Positions 8,809 through 17,305 of a stretch of DNA of 64,000 bases are shown here, piece by piece. Under the pieces are notes generated by a model that saw only the letters and a list, made by a program, of their open reading frames with translations, did no database searches and was not told where the DNA came from. A program made the translations under genes and the position numbers. The DNA is from SYAN01 sp964406345 (lineage in GTDB: Bacteria; Actinomycetota; Actinomycetes; Nanopelagicales; Nanopelagicaceae): NCBI GenBank assembly GCA_964406345.1, contig CAYORK010000001.1, forward strand, positions 62,001-126,000. The letters are read 5' to 3'. The first letter of the stretch is position 1, and each line of letters starts with the position of its first letter.

Positions 8809-9762
8809 TCATGGGGATTTGCGTGGGCGTGCGCCGATGACTTGCACGCATTGCCCTGCCATCTCGTTCCCACTCTTGAGTGAGGCAAGAAGATCACGAT
8901 CCTTGATCCATTCCGCCATGAATCCAGCTGCGAAACTGTCGCCGGCACCGGTGGTGTCCACCGGCTCTCTCCTCGGTTGTCTATCACTGACGATCTCTCC
9001 GGAATTCGCATCGATAGCGACTGCACCAGACTCGTTTCGTTTGATGACCACGATCTCTGCGCACCGCGTTAGAGTCGCGAGCACCTCTTCCAATGACGCA
9101 CTTTCGCTTGCCGCGAGATAGCGCGCCTCTGATTCGTTGAGGATCATCACTGTCCTCTTCGGCAAGTGTGAGAGTATCGAGACGATCGTGGAGTGGTCAG
9201 CGAAAGTGGACATGGTGCCGACCGATGCTGGGTCAAAGATGACGGGGATTGCCGCCTGATCTAGGACTTCGAGTATTGCCAGAACGCCTTGATGAGATTC
9301 TCTATTGAAGAGCGCATAACCCGATAGATAGGCGACCTCGATCTTCTCAAGCGAGGGGAGATCCTTCGGAGAGAGCCCTGCGTTCGCACCGGAATCTGGG
9401 AACATGGTGCGTTCGCCACTTCTGTCGACCAAGACCACGACTGTTCCGGTAGCGAGATCTGAGATGGTCCGTACATGACATTCGACTCCGTCGGCGACCA
9501 ATTCGGCGACGAGTGCGCTTCCGACCGAGTCATCGCCGACTCGAGCGAGCAACTCTGGCTTCACATCAGTGGTCGCGAGCCATGAAGCAACATTCGCTGC
9601 TGTTCCACCTCCGCGAGTTATGACTTGGGATGGGGTGTCGCTTCCGTACCGAAGTCCGGCAAGTGCGCTCGCACCACCATCGATCTCCAACTTCACTATG
9701 ACATCAAGGGCGATGTCGCCGATACAGAGCACTCGGTGACGGGTCTTTTCTCTCTCGGTCAT
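8809..9762 (-). CDS. psuK: PfkB-family sugar kinase, probable pseudouridine kinase
   Basis: A 317-residue ribokinase-like enzyme. The N-terminal GGGTAANVASWLA segment (PfkB signature 1 region) and the C-terminal DTTGAGDSFAAGF (signature 2 with anion hole and catalytic Asp) are intact. The start codon overlaps the stop of the pseudouridine-5'-phosphate glycosidase gene by 4 bp. That fixed pairing is why pseudouridine is the preferred substrate: the kinase would make pseudouridine 5'-phosphate, which PsuG then splits to uracil and ribose 5-phosphate. From sequence alone ribose, adenosine or other sugars would also be possible. Confidence 0.78.
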   Translation of the reverse strand: MTEREKTRHRVLCIGDIALDVIVKLEIDGGASALAGLRYGSDTPSQVITRGGGTAANVASWLATTDVKPELLARVGDDSVGSALVAELVADGVECHVRTISDLATGTVVVLVDRSGERTMFPDSGANAGLSPKDLPSLEKIEVAYLSGYALFNRESHQGVLAILEVLDQAAIPVIFDPASVGTMSTFADHSTIVSILSHLPKRTVMILNESEARYLAASESASLEEVLATLTRCAEIVVIKRNESGAVAIDANSGEIVSDRQPRREPVDTTGAGDSFAAGFMAEWIKDRDLLASLKSGNEMAGQCVQVIGARPRKSP

Positions 9763-10649
9763 GTGGCGCTGTAACTCACCGCGATCTTCGCCGCGAGGCG
9801 CGAGTTCTCCTTGATGATCTCGGTATTGACGCGGAGCGACTCGCCCTCGCTATTGCTATGGAAGAACTCCAGCAGGAAAGGAGTGACAGCCTTACCGACG
9901 ACACCGTTGGCTTCAGCTCGCTTCAACCCTTCACTGAGGAGGCGATGGTGCTTCGCTGTATCCATCGGATGTGATGTGGGCTGGGCGACGATGAGCGCGG
10001 CATCGTGCGTGCGACTTCGCATCACTCGGGCTATCTCATCGCTGTTTTCGACGCGATACTCGAGCGGGAAGCCGCTATCGACCAAGTAGAACCCGGGGAA
10101 TCGATCGGTTCGATATCCAACGAGGGGGATTCCGAGAGTCTCGAGACGCTCCAGCGTTGCTGGAATGTCGAGGATCGACTTCACGCCGGCGCATACGACG
10201 GTGATCGGAGTCTTCGAAAGTTGAGTCAGATCCGCGGACTCATCGAAGTTGGTCGATGCACCGCGATGCACGCCACCGAGTCCACCTGTCGCGAAAGTGG
10301 AGATGCCGGCGCGCCAGGCAAGATAGGCAGTCGAGGCAACTGTTGTTGCCGCTGATTTCCGCTGCGCGATCAGGATCGGCAAGTCACGAGTGGATGCCTT
10401 TGTGATGTCATCTCGCTCAGCAAGTTCGACGAGAGAGTCATCCTCTAGACCTATATGTACCTGACCATCAATAAGTGCGATCGTCGCCGGAGTTGCTCCC
10501 TCGGCGCGGACTATTTCCTCGACCTCTCGGGCGACCTGGAGATTGCTGGGACGAGGCAAGCCGTGCGCGATGATGGTCGATTCCAACGCGACTACGGGGT
10601 CACCCTTCTTCAAAGCGATCTCGACTTCGGGTGAGGTGATGAATTCCAT
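9759..10649 (-). CDS. psuG: Pseudouridine-5'-phosphate glycosidase
   Basis: A 296-residue PsuG/IndA-family enzyme that cleaves the C-C glycosidic bond of pseudouridine 5'-phosphate to uracil and ribose 5-phosphate. Family landmarks are VALESTIIAHGLPRP, the GATPATIALIDGQVHIGL strand, KASTRDLP with the Schiff-base-type Lys region, FATGGLGGVHRGA, and the C-terminal NGVVGKAVTPFLL. Length is typical. The start ATG has a good Shine-Dalgarno (caggagcgaa). This is the first gene of a minus-strand unit with psuK and the topoisomerase subunit. Confidence 0.93.
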   Translation of the reverse strand: MEFITSPEVEIALKKGDPVVALESTIIAHGLPRPSNLQVAREVEEIVRAEGATPATIALIDGQVHIGLEDDSLVELAERDDITKASTRDLPILIAQRKSAATTVASTAYLAWRAGISTFATGGLGGVHRGASTNFDESADLTQLSKTPITVVCAGVKSILDIPATLERLETLGIPLVGYRTDRFPGFYLVDSGFPLEYRVENSDEIARVMRSRTHDAALIVAQPTSHPMDTAKHHRLLSEGLKRAEANGVVGKAVTPFLLEFFHSNSEGESLRVNTEIIKENSRLAAKIAVSYSAT

Positions 10650-10705
10650 TTCGCTCCTGACCGACTCTCATTGCAAGTAGCCAGCGTGGGTCCTCAAGGG
10701 CCAGA

Positions 10706-11884
10706 TTGGCAGCGCAAGTCTTTCATGAAGATCAGAACTGGCAAGATTGCGATGTGACCATTGAGCCCGGACTTGCCGACCTGACTCGCTCGGTCTTCGC
10801 CTCGCTCGGCCTAGGAATCGACAATCCGCTCGATATCGAGCTCACTCGAGGATCCGACGTGGTGATGTTGATCGATGGTTTTGGCTCATTCATCTTCGAT
10901 GATTACGTGGCTGCCATCCCGGTGATCTCTCGAGAGTCAGAGCCTCATCTCACCTCACTTCGTTCCTACTTTCCCACCACCACTGTCACCAATCTGACGA
11001 GTCTTGGGACCGGCCAGATACCTGCGGTCCACGGAATGGTCGGTTACACGATGAGGATCCCCTTTGCGAGCGAGGGGACACCACAGCTTCTCAATGGTTT
11101 GAAGTGGGACCCAAGGATCGATCCGCTGACCTGGCAGCGAGAAGCAACTCTCTTCGAACGAGCCACAAAGGTCGGCATCGATGTCTTTCATATCGCCTCT
11201 AAGCGTTATGAAGGAAGCGGATTCACTGAAGCCTCTCTACGCGGGGCTCGCTATCTGCCAGCTCAGAGCGATGATGAGATCATCGCCGCCCTAGAAGCGT
11301 CGACGAAGCGAAGTCCCTCCTTCACCTATCTCTACCTGAATGATGTCGATGAGGCGGGGCATGGTCACGGTGTTGGATCGAGTAAGTGGCTGTCAGCTCT
11401 ACAACGCGTCGATGACTTGGTCAGAAGGATCATCGCAACGCTCCCTAAGGGCTCGCGACTATGGATCACCGCCGATCACGGAATGGTCAATGCCGGCGAG
11501 AAGGTAGTACTCGGTCTCGACAATGATCTCCTTGACGATGTCGTGCTTCTCGGAGGCGAACCACGAGCGAGACATCTCTATCTCACTGGCAACGGCTCAG
11601 TGGAGATGAGTGGCGATCACCTAAAGGAGCGAATTGAAAGAGTTCGGAGACGTTGGAGTGACTTCTTCGGGGATCGAGTCTCCCTCCTTCAAGCAAGCGA
11701 GGCGTATGGCGACCCCATCGAACCTGGGATCAAGGCCCGAATCGGTGACATCATCGCGATACCCACCGATGACACGGTACTTATCGAATTAGAGCGGCAA
11801 GAGATGCAGTCACGGATGGTCGGTCATCACGGTGCGATGACGAAGATAGAGAGTGCGATCCCGTTACGACGCTTTGCCATCTAG
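10706..11884 (+). CDS. Alkaline-phosphatase-superfamily phosphodiesterase / nucleotide pyrophosphatase
   Basis: A 392-residue member of the type I phosphodiesterase/NPP group of the alkaline phosphatase fold. Metal and catalytic positions are visible: the first Asp in VVMLIDGFGS, the nucleophile Thr in YFPTTTVTNL, the Asp/His cluster in LNDVDEAGHGHG and the second site in ITADHGM. There is no clear signal peptide, so a cytoplasmic location is likely unless the start is misplaced. The chosen start is TTG with AAGGG 5 nt upstream; a GTG 16 codons later is the alternative. It would hydrolyse nucleotide or other phosphodiesters. The 3' end overlaps the convergent MFS gene by 4 bp. Confidence 0.78.
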   Translation: MAAQVFHEDQNWQDCDVTIEPGLADLTRSVFASLGLGIDNPLDIELTRGSDVVMLIDGFGSFIFDDYVAAIPVISRESEPHLTSLRSYFPTTTVTNLTSLGTGQIPAVHGMVGYTMRIPFASEGTPQLLNGLKWDPRIDPLTWQREATLFERATKVGIDVFHIASKRYEGSGFTEASLRGARYLPAQSDDEIIAALEASTKRSPSFTYLYLNDVDEAGHGHGVGSSKWLSALQRVDDLVRRIIATLPKGSRLWITADHGMVNAGEKVVLGLDNDLLDDVVLLGGEPRARHLYLTGNGSVEMSGDHLKERIERVRRRWSDFFGDRVSLLQASEAYGDPIEPGIKARIGDIIAIPTDDTVLIELERQEMQSRMVGHHGAMTKIESAIPLRRFAI

Positions 11885-13110
11885 AACTCTTCGCGCAGCG
11901 AGCGAGTGAAGAGGACGATGAGGGCGGTTGCACTCAAGATGATGGCGAGCACGATGTATGTGCCACCGACTCCGAATGACTCGACTGACCATCCCGTCAG
12001 GAGCATTCCAAGTGGTGGTACGGCGTAGAAGGTCGCTAGTTGCACGCCGAAGACGCGCCCTTGTTCGCTCTCGTCGATGCGCTCTTGGATGAGCGATGTG
12101 ATCATAGGATTGAAAGGTCCCCAAAAGAGACCAAGGGCGAATGCGCTGATCGACAGGATCGCTATGGGGGGTAGAAGTGCCATCGGCACGATGCTCACTG
12201 CAGTTCCGACCATGACGAACCGCACCATGGTGCGACGCCTCATCCTCTTGCTGAGGAAGCCATAACCGAATGAGCCGATCGTCGATCCTGCTGCAAGGAG
12301 GGAGATGATGATTCCAAGTTGCGCAGGAGAGTTCATCTCTTCGAAGTAGGTCGGCAGGATGATGGATTCAGTAGGCAGATACACACCTGCAAGGATCAGG
12401 ATCGCTACCGTGATGGTACGAAGCAACTTGTCCTGCCAGAGCGCGACGAAACCGCGAGAGAGACTTTGCAGTGTGACCGCGGGTTCGCTCGTTTCTTCAC
12501 CAAGATGATCACCCAAGGTTGACGCACGATCACTTTCCAGTCGAAGGAGCGCAATAGCGATCGCGGAGATGAAGAAGAGTCCGCCAGCGACCCAGAATGA
12601 ATTGATGGCTCCTACGGTTGCGATCATCCATGCGCCAAGTGCTGGGCCTGCAATCCAACCGAGTCCGAAGACTCCATCATGGAACCCATTGAGCTGTGAT
12701 TGATTGATTCCGCTGGCTCTCGAAGCGTCTACGAGAAGCGTCTTCCTTGCTGTGTATCCCGCTGGGTCGAAGAGCGCCCCGAAGAAGGCGAGCAGAAGGA
12801 TGGTGAGATTGTCGAGGCCGAACCAAAGATAGATGAGCGGAAAAGCGACAACTGAGATCGTTGAGAGCAGGTCAGAGATGACGCTGACCAATCTTCTTCC
12901 GAAATGATCGATGATCCACCCTGCGATCGGAGAAATCAGTAAGGGTGGCAACGAGGAGAGAGCGACGACGACTCCGGCGAAGAAGGGGGAGTCGGATTCT
13001 TGGAGGATCAGCCACGGAATCGAGATCATGACCATCGCATTGCCGAGGCCGGAAGCGAGGTTGGCAGTCTGCAGGAGAGCCGCAGGCAAGATCCGTCGAG
13101 GAGTCTTCAC
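11881..13110 (-). CDS. Major facilitator superfamily transporter
   Basis: A 409-residue, 12-segment permease. The loop 2-3 segment GWIIDHFGRRLVSVISD is the MFS motif A (G-x-x-x-D-x-x-G-R-R), and the second half carries a matching YGFLSKRMRRR loop. Loop lengths and ISPIAG/ALGAWM segments resemble drug-efflux-type MFS proteins (the MFS_3/enterobactin-exporter-like group); the substrate is not predictable. The gene follows heliorhodopsin by 37 bp but has its own -10-like element 6 nt before the GTG start, so it can probably be transcribed independently. Confidence 0.83.
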   Translation of the reverse strand: MKTPRRILPAALLQTANLASGLGNAMVMISIPWLILQESDSPFFAGVVVALSSLPPLLISPIAGWIIDHFGRRLVSVISDLLSTISVVAFPLIYLWFGLDNLTILLLAFFGALFDPAGYTARKTLLVDASRASGINQSQLNGFHDGVFGLGWIAGPALGAWMIATVGAINSFWVAGGLFFISAIAIALLRLESDRASTLGDHLGEETSEPAVTLQSLSRGFVALWQDKLLRTITVAILILAGVYLPTESIILPTYFEEMNSPAQLGIIISLLAAGSTIGSFGYGFLSKRMRRRTMVRFVMVGTAVSIVPMALLPPIAILSISAFALGLFWGPFNPMITSLIQERIDESEQGRVFGVQLATFYAVPPLGMLLTGWSVESFGVGGTYIVLAIILSATALIVLFTRSLREEF

Positions 13111-13116
13111 GGTGCG

Positions 13117-13122
13117 ACGCTA
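13117..13122 (-). promoter_or_regulatory. Leaderless-type -10 element of the MFS gene
   Basis: TAGCGT lies 6 nt before the GTG start at 13110 and no Shine-Dalgarno is present. This is the spacing expected if transcription begins at or next to the start codon. Confidence 0.55.
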
Positions 13123-13147
13123 GTGGAGCGAAGCGGGGAAGTTGCTA

Positions 13148-13933
13148 TTAGAGCGAACTAGTCGCCAGGACTCCGCCGAAGATCTGCCAGGCAAGCGCTG
13201 ACTTCGCGATGAATGAGAGTGTGATGTAGGTGCGTTCCCCGACCAGGTAGTCAGCGAACTTTCCTATTCGCTTGTATTGCAGCCATTGCACTACTGCGAA
13301 CGAATTGAAGAGGAGGAAGAGTGAGATGACGACGCCGTAGACGAATCCAGGTGCTTCGCTCGAACTTCCAGGGGAGAAGAGCAACCAGAACATTGCGATC
13401 CACGGGACTATTCCTGCGATACAGCCAAACCAGAAGGGGAGGAGCCCTCCCTTACCTGGCTCCTCGTACTTCTCCTGCAGCCATCCGAAGAGGATCATGG
13501 CGACATTGACACCTGCGATCGCGATCAATGCCACCACGTTCCAGACAGCATTGACGAGCGAGATGATTACGATCATGAGAGTCGATGAGATCGAGTACTC
13601 GATCCAACGAGCGATGTTGCGTTGATTGCGGAGGTCTTCCGAGTAACCCTTGAAGCCAGGGCCGACGATCCAAAGATGTGCCAATGCGCTCAACAGCGAG
13701 AAGGCGGCGACGCCAAGGGCGATCGGAAAGTCAAAGAGGGCGACACTTTCAAAGTCCGCTCCTGGCACAGGCGCGTCCTTGAGATAGTTGACCGAGACTG
13801 GCAATGCGAAGTCGTTCGCTAGAGCAATGATGGCGATCCCTTGGACGAGATGGAAGATGCCGGCGATGAAGTTGTAGCGACGAAGGCCGTTGAGCCGTTC
13901 TGCAGGAATCTGGATCGGTGTCGAGGCTGCCAC
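13148..13933 (-). CDS. Heliorhodopsin
   Basis: A 261-residue seven-helix protein matching the heliorhodopsin family along its length. Diagnostic segments are NFIAGIFHLVQ, IALANDFALP, IARWIEYSISSTLMIV, ILFGWLQEKYEEP, LLPFWFGCIAGIVPW, PGFVYGVVISLFLLFN and, in helix G, LSFIAKSALAWQIF, where Lys244 is the retinal Schiff-base lysine. Glu112 matches the counterion (Glu107 of HeR 48C12), and His28 and His86 match its two conserved histidines. Heliorhodopsins have an inverted topology and slow photocycle; reported roles include photosensing and modulation of partner enzymes. It lies directly downstream of sepH. The true GTG start with its Shine-Dalgarno (taaggag) is found in the duplicate copy beyond the N run (GTG at 14088). 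Confidence 0.97.
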   Translation of the reverse strand: MAASTPIQIPAERLNGLRRYNFIAGIFHLVQGIAIIALANDFALPVSVNYLKDAPVPGADFESVALFDFPIALGVAAFSLLSALAHLWIVGPGFKGYSEDLRNQRNIARWIEYSISSTLMIVIISLVNAVWNVVALIAIAGVNVAMILFGWLQEKYEEPGKGGLLPFWFGCIAGIVPWIAMFWLLFSPGSSSEAPGFVYGVVISLFLLFNSFAVVQWLQYKRIGKFADYLVGERTYITLSFIAKSALAWQIFGGVLATSSL

Positions 13934-14091
13934 GTGNNNNNNNNNNNNNNNNNNNNNNNNNNNNNNNNNNNNNNNNNNNNNNNNNNNNNNNNNNNNNNNN
14001 NNNNNNNNNNNNNNNNNNNNNNNNNNNNNNNNNNNNGAAGGCCGTTGAGCCGTTCTGCAGGAATCTGGATCGGTGTCGAGGCTGCCACGTG
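13882..14091. repeat. Exact 55-bp duplication flanking a 100-N gap
   Basis: Bases 13882-13936 and 14037-14091 are identical over 55 bp, and 13937-14036 is exactly 100 N. The duplicated sequence is the start of the heliorhodopsin gene. An overlap equal to a common assembler k-mer (55) plus a fixed 100-N spacer is the signature of two contigs joined by a scaffolder without merging their shared end. Real DNA is probably continuous, with one copy and no gap. Confidence 0.9.
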
Positions 14092-14123
14092 CTCTCCTTA
14101 GGACTTTACCTATTCGGACTTTC

Positions 14124-15116
14124 TTATTCGGACTTAGGGTCGTTCTTTCTGGCGCCGAACATGATGTCGTCCCATGATGGGATCGAGACCTTGCGGGTCA
14201 CGCCATCGCGTCGTGCATCACTAGGTATCCGCTCATCGCTCATATCGAGCAAGAGCTCATCGCTGTCGACGGAATCTTCATCGATCTGAGTGCTCTTGAG
14301 ATCGTCAAGCGCTTCATCGAGATCATCGGAGTCGGTGTAGCCGGCATCGAACTCTCTAGTCTCACTCGGTGCCAAGCGATGGACTGGTGATGGACTCTCG
14401 GTATTCGTAGTCGAGGCTACGGTTGAATCCGAACTTGAGATTGGCGTGCTGCGGATAGAGATCAACCGAGGAGGAGCATCTTCGCTACGGATCGGACGAA
14501 CGACTGCATTCGTTGGAGCAGGCTCTTCATCCATGATCCAGCGGGCTCCGTTGTCATCGCTATCGATGCGACGTTTCACACTCTCAAAGCGCCACTCGGC
14601 TGAACCTTTACCTTCACGAGTCGGATACTCAAGGATGATCTGCCAGGTTCCGTCATCATTACGGTAGGCGTTCCATTCACAACTCTTCATCTCTACGCCG
14701 CGGGGCGACAACTTATCGGTGATGACTTCTAGAAGAGATGACTTGTGTCTCTTGAGTTCACACTTCTGTGCCAGAGAGATGATGTAGGAGCGCTCCTGAA
14801 GGATCGGTTGCGAGTATCTCTCGACCTTCTCCAAGGAGACGTGGCCGTGTTCGGAGATGCTCTCCATGCTCTCACCAGAGCGAAGCCGGGCCTGGATCTC
14901 CTTGATCGAGATTTCGGGAGACTCCTCGCCACCGACTGTGTGGAGTTGGGCTCGATTCTGCGAAGGCAAGGGTTGGTTGACGAGACTCCTGAGGTGGTCA
15001 GTAATTCGAAGTGAGTAAGAGTTGCCGTCGAGATCGTGGAGATCGAGGGATTCGCCATCGGCGCTTCGCCCCACTGTTCGGAGATCCTTCGAATGATCCC
15101 TGTACTCGCCGTTCAT
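14124..15116 (-). CDS. sepH: Septation protein SepH (DUF3071)
   Basis: A 330-residue actinobacterial cell-division protein. The N-terminal DUF3071 region has a helix-turn-helix-like stretch (SIKEIQARLRSGESMESISE, then VSLEKVERYSQPILQER) followed by the conserved CEWNAYRNDDGTWQIILEY and AEWRFE strands. The C-terminal half is a long acidic, Ser/Asp-rich disordered linker ending in a short conserved PSWDDIMFG motif. In Streptomyces and Mycobacterium SepH binds FtsZ and promotes filament assembly. It is the first gene of a minus-strand unit leading into heliorhodopsin. Three short ggactt-containing direct repeats (14101-14135) overlap its 3' end. Confidence 0.92.
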   Translation of the reverse strand: MNGEYRDHSKDLRTVGRSADGESLDLHDLDGNSYSLRITDHLRSLVNQPLPSQNRAQLHTVGGEESPEISIKEIQARLRSGESMESISEHGHVSLEKVERYSQPILQERSYIISLAQKCELKRHKSSLLEVITDKLSPRGVEMKSCEWNAYRNDDGTWQIILEYPTREGKGSAEWRFESVKRRIDSDDNGARWIMDEEPAPTNAVVRPIRSEDAPPRLISIRSTPISSSDSTVASTTNTESPSPVHRLAPSETREFDAGYTDSDDLDEALDDLKSTQIDEDSVDSDELLLDMSDERIPSDARRDGVTRKVSIPSWDDIMFGARKNDPKSE

Positions 15117-15203
15117 TGGTCCAAGCGTGCCATATCGATGAAGGGATCGGGGTGAGGCGAGTAGGGAGGTGTCTCGACCCAGGAACTGCGAGAGGATAAG
15201 GAT

Positions 15204-15974
15204 GTGAACGAGAGTTCGAAGTTACTAGATCTGGCGCTGCGGGTGGCGAAAGAGGCCGGCACTTTCCTGCGGAATCGACCGGATGGTTTCAGTATCGAGA
15301 CGAAGTCCACTGCCATTGACATCGCTACGCAGATGGATCGAGAGGCAGAGGAGATGATCGTCTCGAGGATCCTGACTGCTCGACCCGATGATGGCATCGT
15401 CGCCGAGGAGGGGGCGTCTCGTCCTAGCAAGTCGGGACTCACGTGGGTCATTGATCCACTTGATGGGACCGTCAACTATCTCTACGGACTTCCCGGTTGG
15501 TGCATTTCGATCGCATGCAAGGACTCGAGTGGCACGATCGTCGGAGTGGTCCACGCTCCCACTTTGGAGGAGTCGACCTGGTGGGCTTGCCGTGGAGAGG
15601 GTGCGTTCAAGAATGGCGAGCGGATACACGTTAGCGAAGAGAGTGAACTTCAACGCGCGTTGATCGGAACAGGTTTCGCCTACTCCATGGAGTTGCGAAA
15701 AGATCAAGTGCGAGTGATCAACGACCTCTTGCCGCAATGTCGAGACATCAGAAGGCTTGGCGCAGCAGCAGTCGATCTCTGTCATGTCGCTTCTGGAACT
15801 CTCGATGCCTACTTCGAAGTCGGTTTGAAGGAGTGGGACATGGCTGCTGGGGCATTGATCATCACCGAGGCAGGGGGCGTTGTCTCGGGTGGCGAGAGCG
15901 AAACCTCCCGGTTGGTAGCCGCTAATCCGGCCCTCCACCAGCGATTGACGGGCTTCTTGAGCGCCTATCGATAG
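15204..15974 (+). CDS. Inositol monophosphatase family protein
   Basis: A 256-residue Mg2+-dependent phosphatase of the IMPase/FBPase superfamily. Metal-site motifs are present: the Glu pair in VAEEGAS, WVIDPLDGTVNY (signature 1) and WDMAAGALIITEAGG (signature 2). The GTG start has a strong Shine-Dalgarno (agaggataaggat). Such proteins hydrolyse myo-inositol-1-phosphate, histidinol phosphate, fructose-1,6-bisphosphate or PAP, and sequence alone does not decide between them. It stands divergent to sepH and just upstream of rplS, so a housekeeping role is likely. Confidence 0.87.
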   Translation: MNESSKLLDLALRVAKEAGTFLRNRPDGFSIETKSTAIDIATQMDREAEEMIVSRILTARPDDGIVAEEGASRPSKSGLTWVIDPLDGTVNYLYGLPGWCISIACKDSSGTIVGVVHAPTLEESTWWACRGEGAFKNGERIHVSEESELQRALIGTGFAYSMELRKDQVRVINDLLPQCRDIRRLGAAAVDLCHVASGTLDAYFEVGLKEWDMAAGALIITEAGGVVSGGESETSRLVAANPALHQRLTGFLSAYR

Positions 15975-16069
15975 CGCTCAGAAGGCGATTCGCTCTCACG
16001 CCCTGCTCTGTGGCAAGATACGCAGGCTAAAGAACATGTCTTGTCTTCGAGTGAAATCCAGAGGTTGCC

Positions 16070-16585
16070 ATGAACGTCCTTGATTCTGTTGATGTCGCGT
16101 CACTGCGAAAGGATGTCCCTGCATTCCGACCTGGAGATGAACTGAAGGTCCACGTTCGAGTCATCGAAGGTAACAAGAGCCGTGTCCAGGTCTTTCAAGG
16201 AATCGTCATCGCCCGTCAGGGTTCTGGGGTTCGAGAGACCTTCACTGTCCGAAAGATCTCCTATGGCGTCGGAGTCGAGAGGATCTTCCCGGTTCACGCA
16301 CCTGTCATCGAGAAGATCGAAGTAGTTCGTCGAGGCGAGGTCCGTCGAGCCAAGCTTTACTTCCTCCGAGATCTCCGTGGCAAAGCTGCGAAGATTCGTG
16401 AGCGTCGTGGCGCCGATGAGCTTGTCCCATCTACTGGCGCTGCAGTGACCGAGGCTGAAGTGGCAGCCGTTCTCGATGAGGTTCCAGCGATCGTCGAGGA
16501 GACTCCAGCAGAAGCAGTGGCTTCGACCGAGCAAGCAGTCGCAGAAGAGAGCACGAGCGAGAACTCAGACGAGAACAAGGCTTAG
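16070..16585 (+). CDS. rplS: Large ribosomal subunit protein bL19 with acidic C-terminal extension
   Basis: The first 115 or so residues are a standard bL19: [60 protein letters not shown] and [19 protein letters not shown]. The protein then continues for about 50 residues that are rich in Glu, Ala and Ser (total 171), an extension not needed for the ribosomal fold. A Shine-Dalgarno (agagg) sits 6 nt before the ATG. The order rplS-lepB-rnhB-yraN is common in Actinobacteria. Confidence 0.97.
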   Translation: MNVLDSVDVASLRKDVPAFRPGDELKVHVRVIEGNKSRVQVFQGIVIARQGSGVRETFTVRKISYGVGVERIFPVHAPVIEKIEVVRRGEVRRAKLYFLRDLRGKAAKIRERRGADELVPSTGAAVTEAEVAAVLDEVPAIVEETPAEAVASTEQAVAEESTSENSDENKA

Positions 16586-16615
16586 AGAGCTCGCGCTTTC
16601 CTCGCCTTCTTCTTC

Positions 16616-17305
16616 ATGAGCGCGCAACGCAGGGGATCCCTCCTTCGGGAGTTGCCGATTCTGGTTGCGATTGCAGTCATCGTCTCCATCATCATCAAGA
16701 CCTTCTTGGTCCAGTTCTTCTACATCCCGTCTGGCTCCATGGAGAACACCCTCCTCGTCAATGATCGTGTAGCCGTCAACAAACTCGGCAATTTCTTCTC
16801 CGAAGTCGACCGCGGGGATGTCGTCGTCTTTCGCGATACGGCCGGGTGGCTGCCTGAGGACTCAGGTGAGTTTGGAAGCGGCATCCGAGAACGCGTCCGA
16901 GAAGCAATGGTCTTCATCGGAGTCTTGCCTGACCCTGCGAAGCAATATCTGATCAAGCGCGTGATCGGCGTGGCTGGCGACAAGGTCGTCTGCTGCGATG
17001 AAAACGATCTTTTGACGATCAACGGCACCGCTATCAATGAGCCCTACATCTTCCCTGGTGACAAGGCAAGCGAGACGAAATTCGATGTCACAGTGCCGGA
17101 AGGATTCGTTTGGGTGATGGGAGACCATCGTGGCGCGAGCGCCGATTCACGTTTCCATGTGGATGATGCCAACGATGGCTTCGTGCCGCTCTCGGCAGTC
17201 ACAGGAAGGGCCTTTGCAATCGTGTGGCCGATCAAGAACATCACTTTCCTATCTCGCTATGACGGACTCCTGTCGGATGCGCCTGCGGGAGATGCCGACA
17301 AGTAA
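16616..17305 (+). CDS. lepB: Signal peptidase I
   Basis: A 229-residue membrane-anchored type I signal peptidase. One N-terminal transmembrane helix (about residues 13-33) is followed by box B with the nucleophile Ser41 (YIPSGSMENTL), box C (NDRVAVNK), box D with the general base Lys114 (YLIKRVIGVAGDKV) and box E (WVMGDHRGASADSR). It removes Sec and Tat signal peptides on the outer membrane face. It lies 30 bp after rplS, and its TAA is directly followed by the rnhB start. Confidence 0.95.
   Translation: MSAQRRGSLLRELPILVAIAVIVSIIIKTFLVQFFYIPSGSMENTLLVNDRVAVNKLGNFFSEVDRGDVVVFRDTAGWLPEDSGEFGSGIRERVREAMVFIGVLPDPAKQYLIKRVIGVAGDKVVCCDENDLLTINGTAINEPYIFPGDKASETKFDVTVPEGFVWVMGDHRGASADSRFHVDDANDGFVPLSAVTGRAFAIVWPIKNITFLSRYDGLLSDAPAGDADK

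Noticed and set aside
13882..14091. The 55-bp duplication as a genuine repeat or attachment site
   Set aside because: Its exact identity, its position at both edges of a 100-N block and its length equal to a common k-mer fit an assembly join far better.
13819..14289. Reading frames running through the N block near the heliorhodopsin start
   Set aside because: They exist only because N codons cannot be stops and because of the duplicated 55 bp.
15225..15938. A 237-codon frame on the minus strand opposite the inositol monophosphatase gene
   Set aside because: The plus-strand frame carries both IMPase signatures; the antisense product shows no family features.
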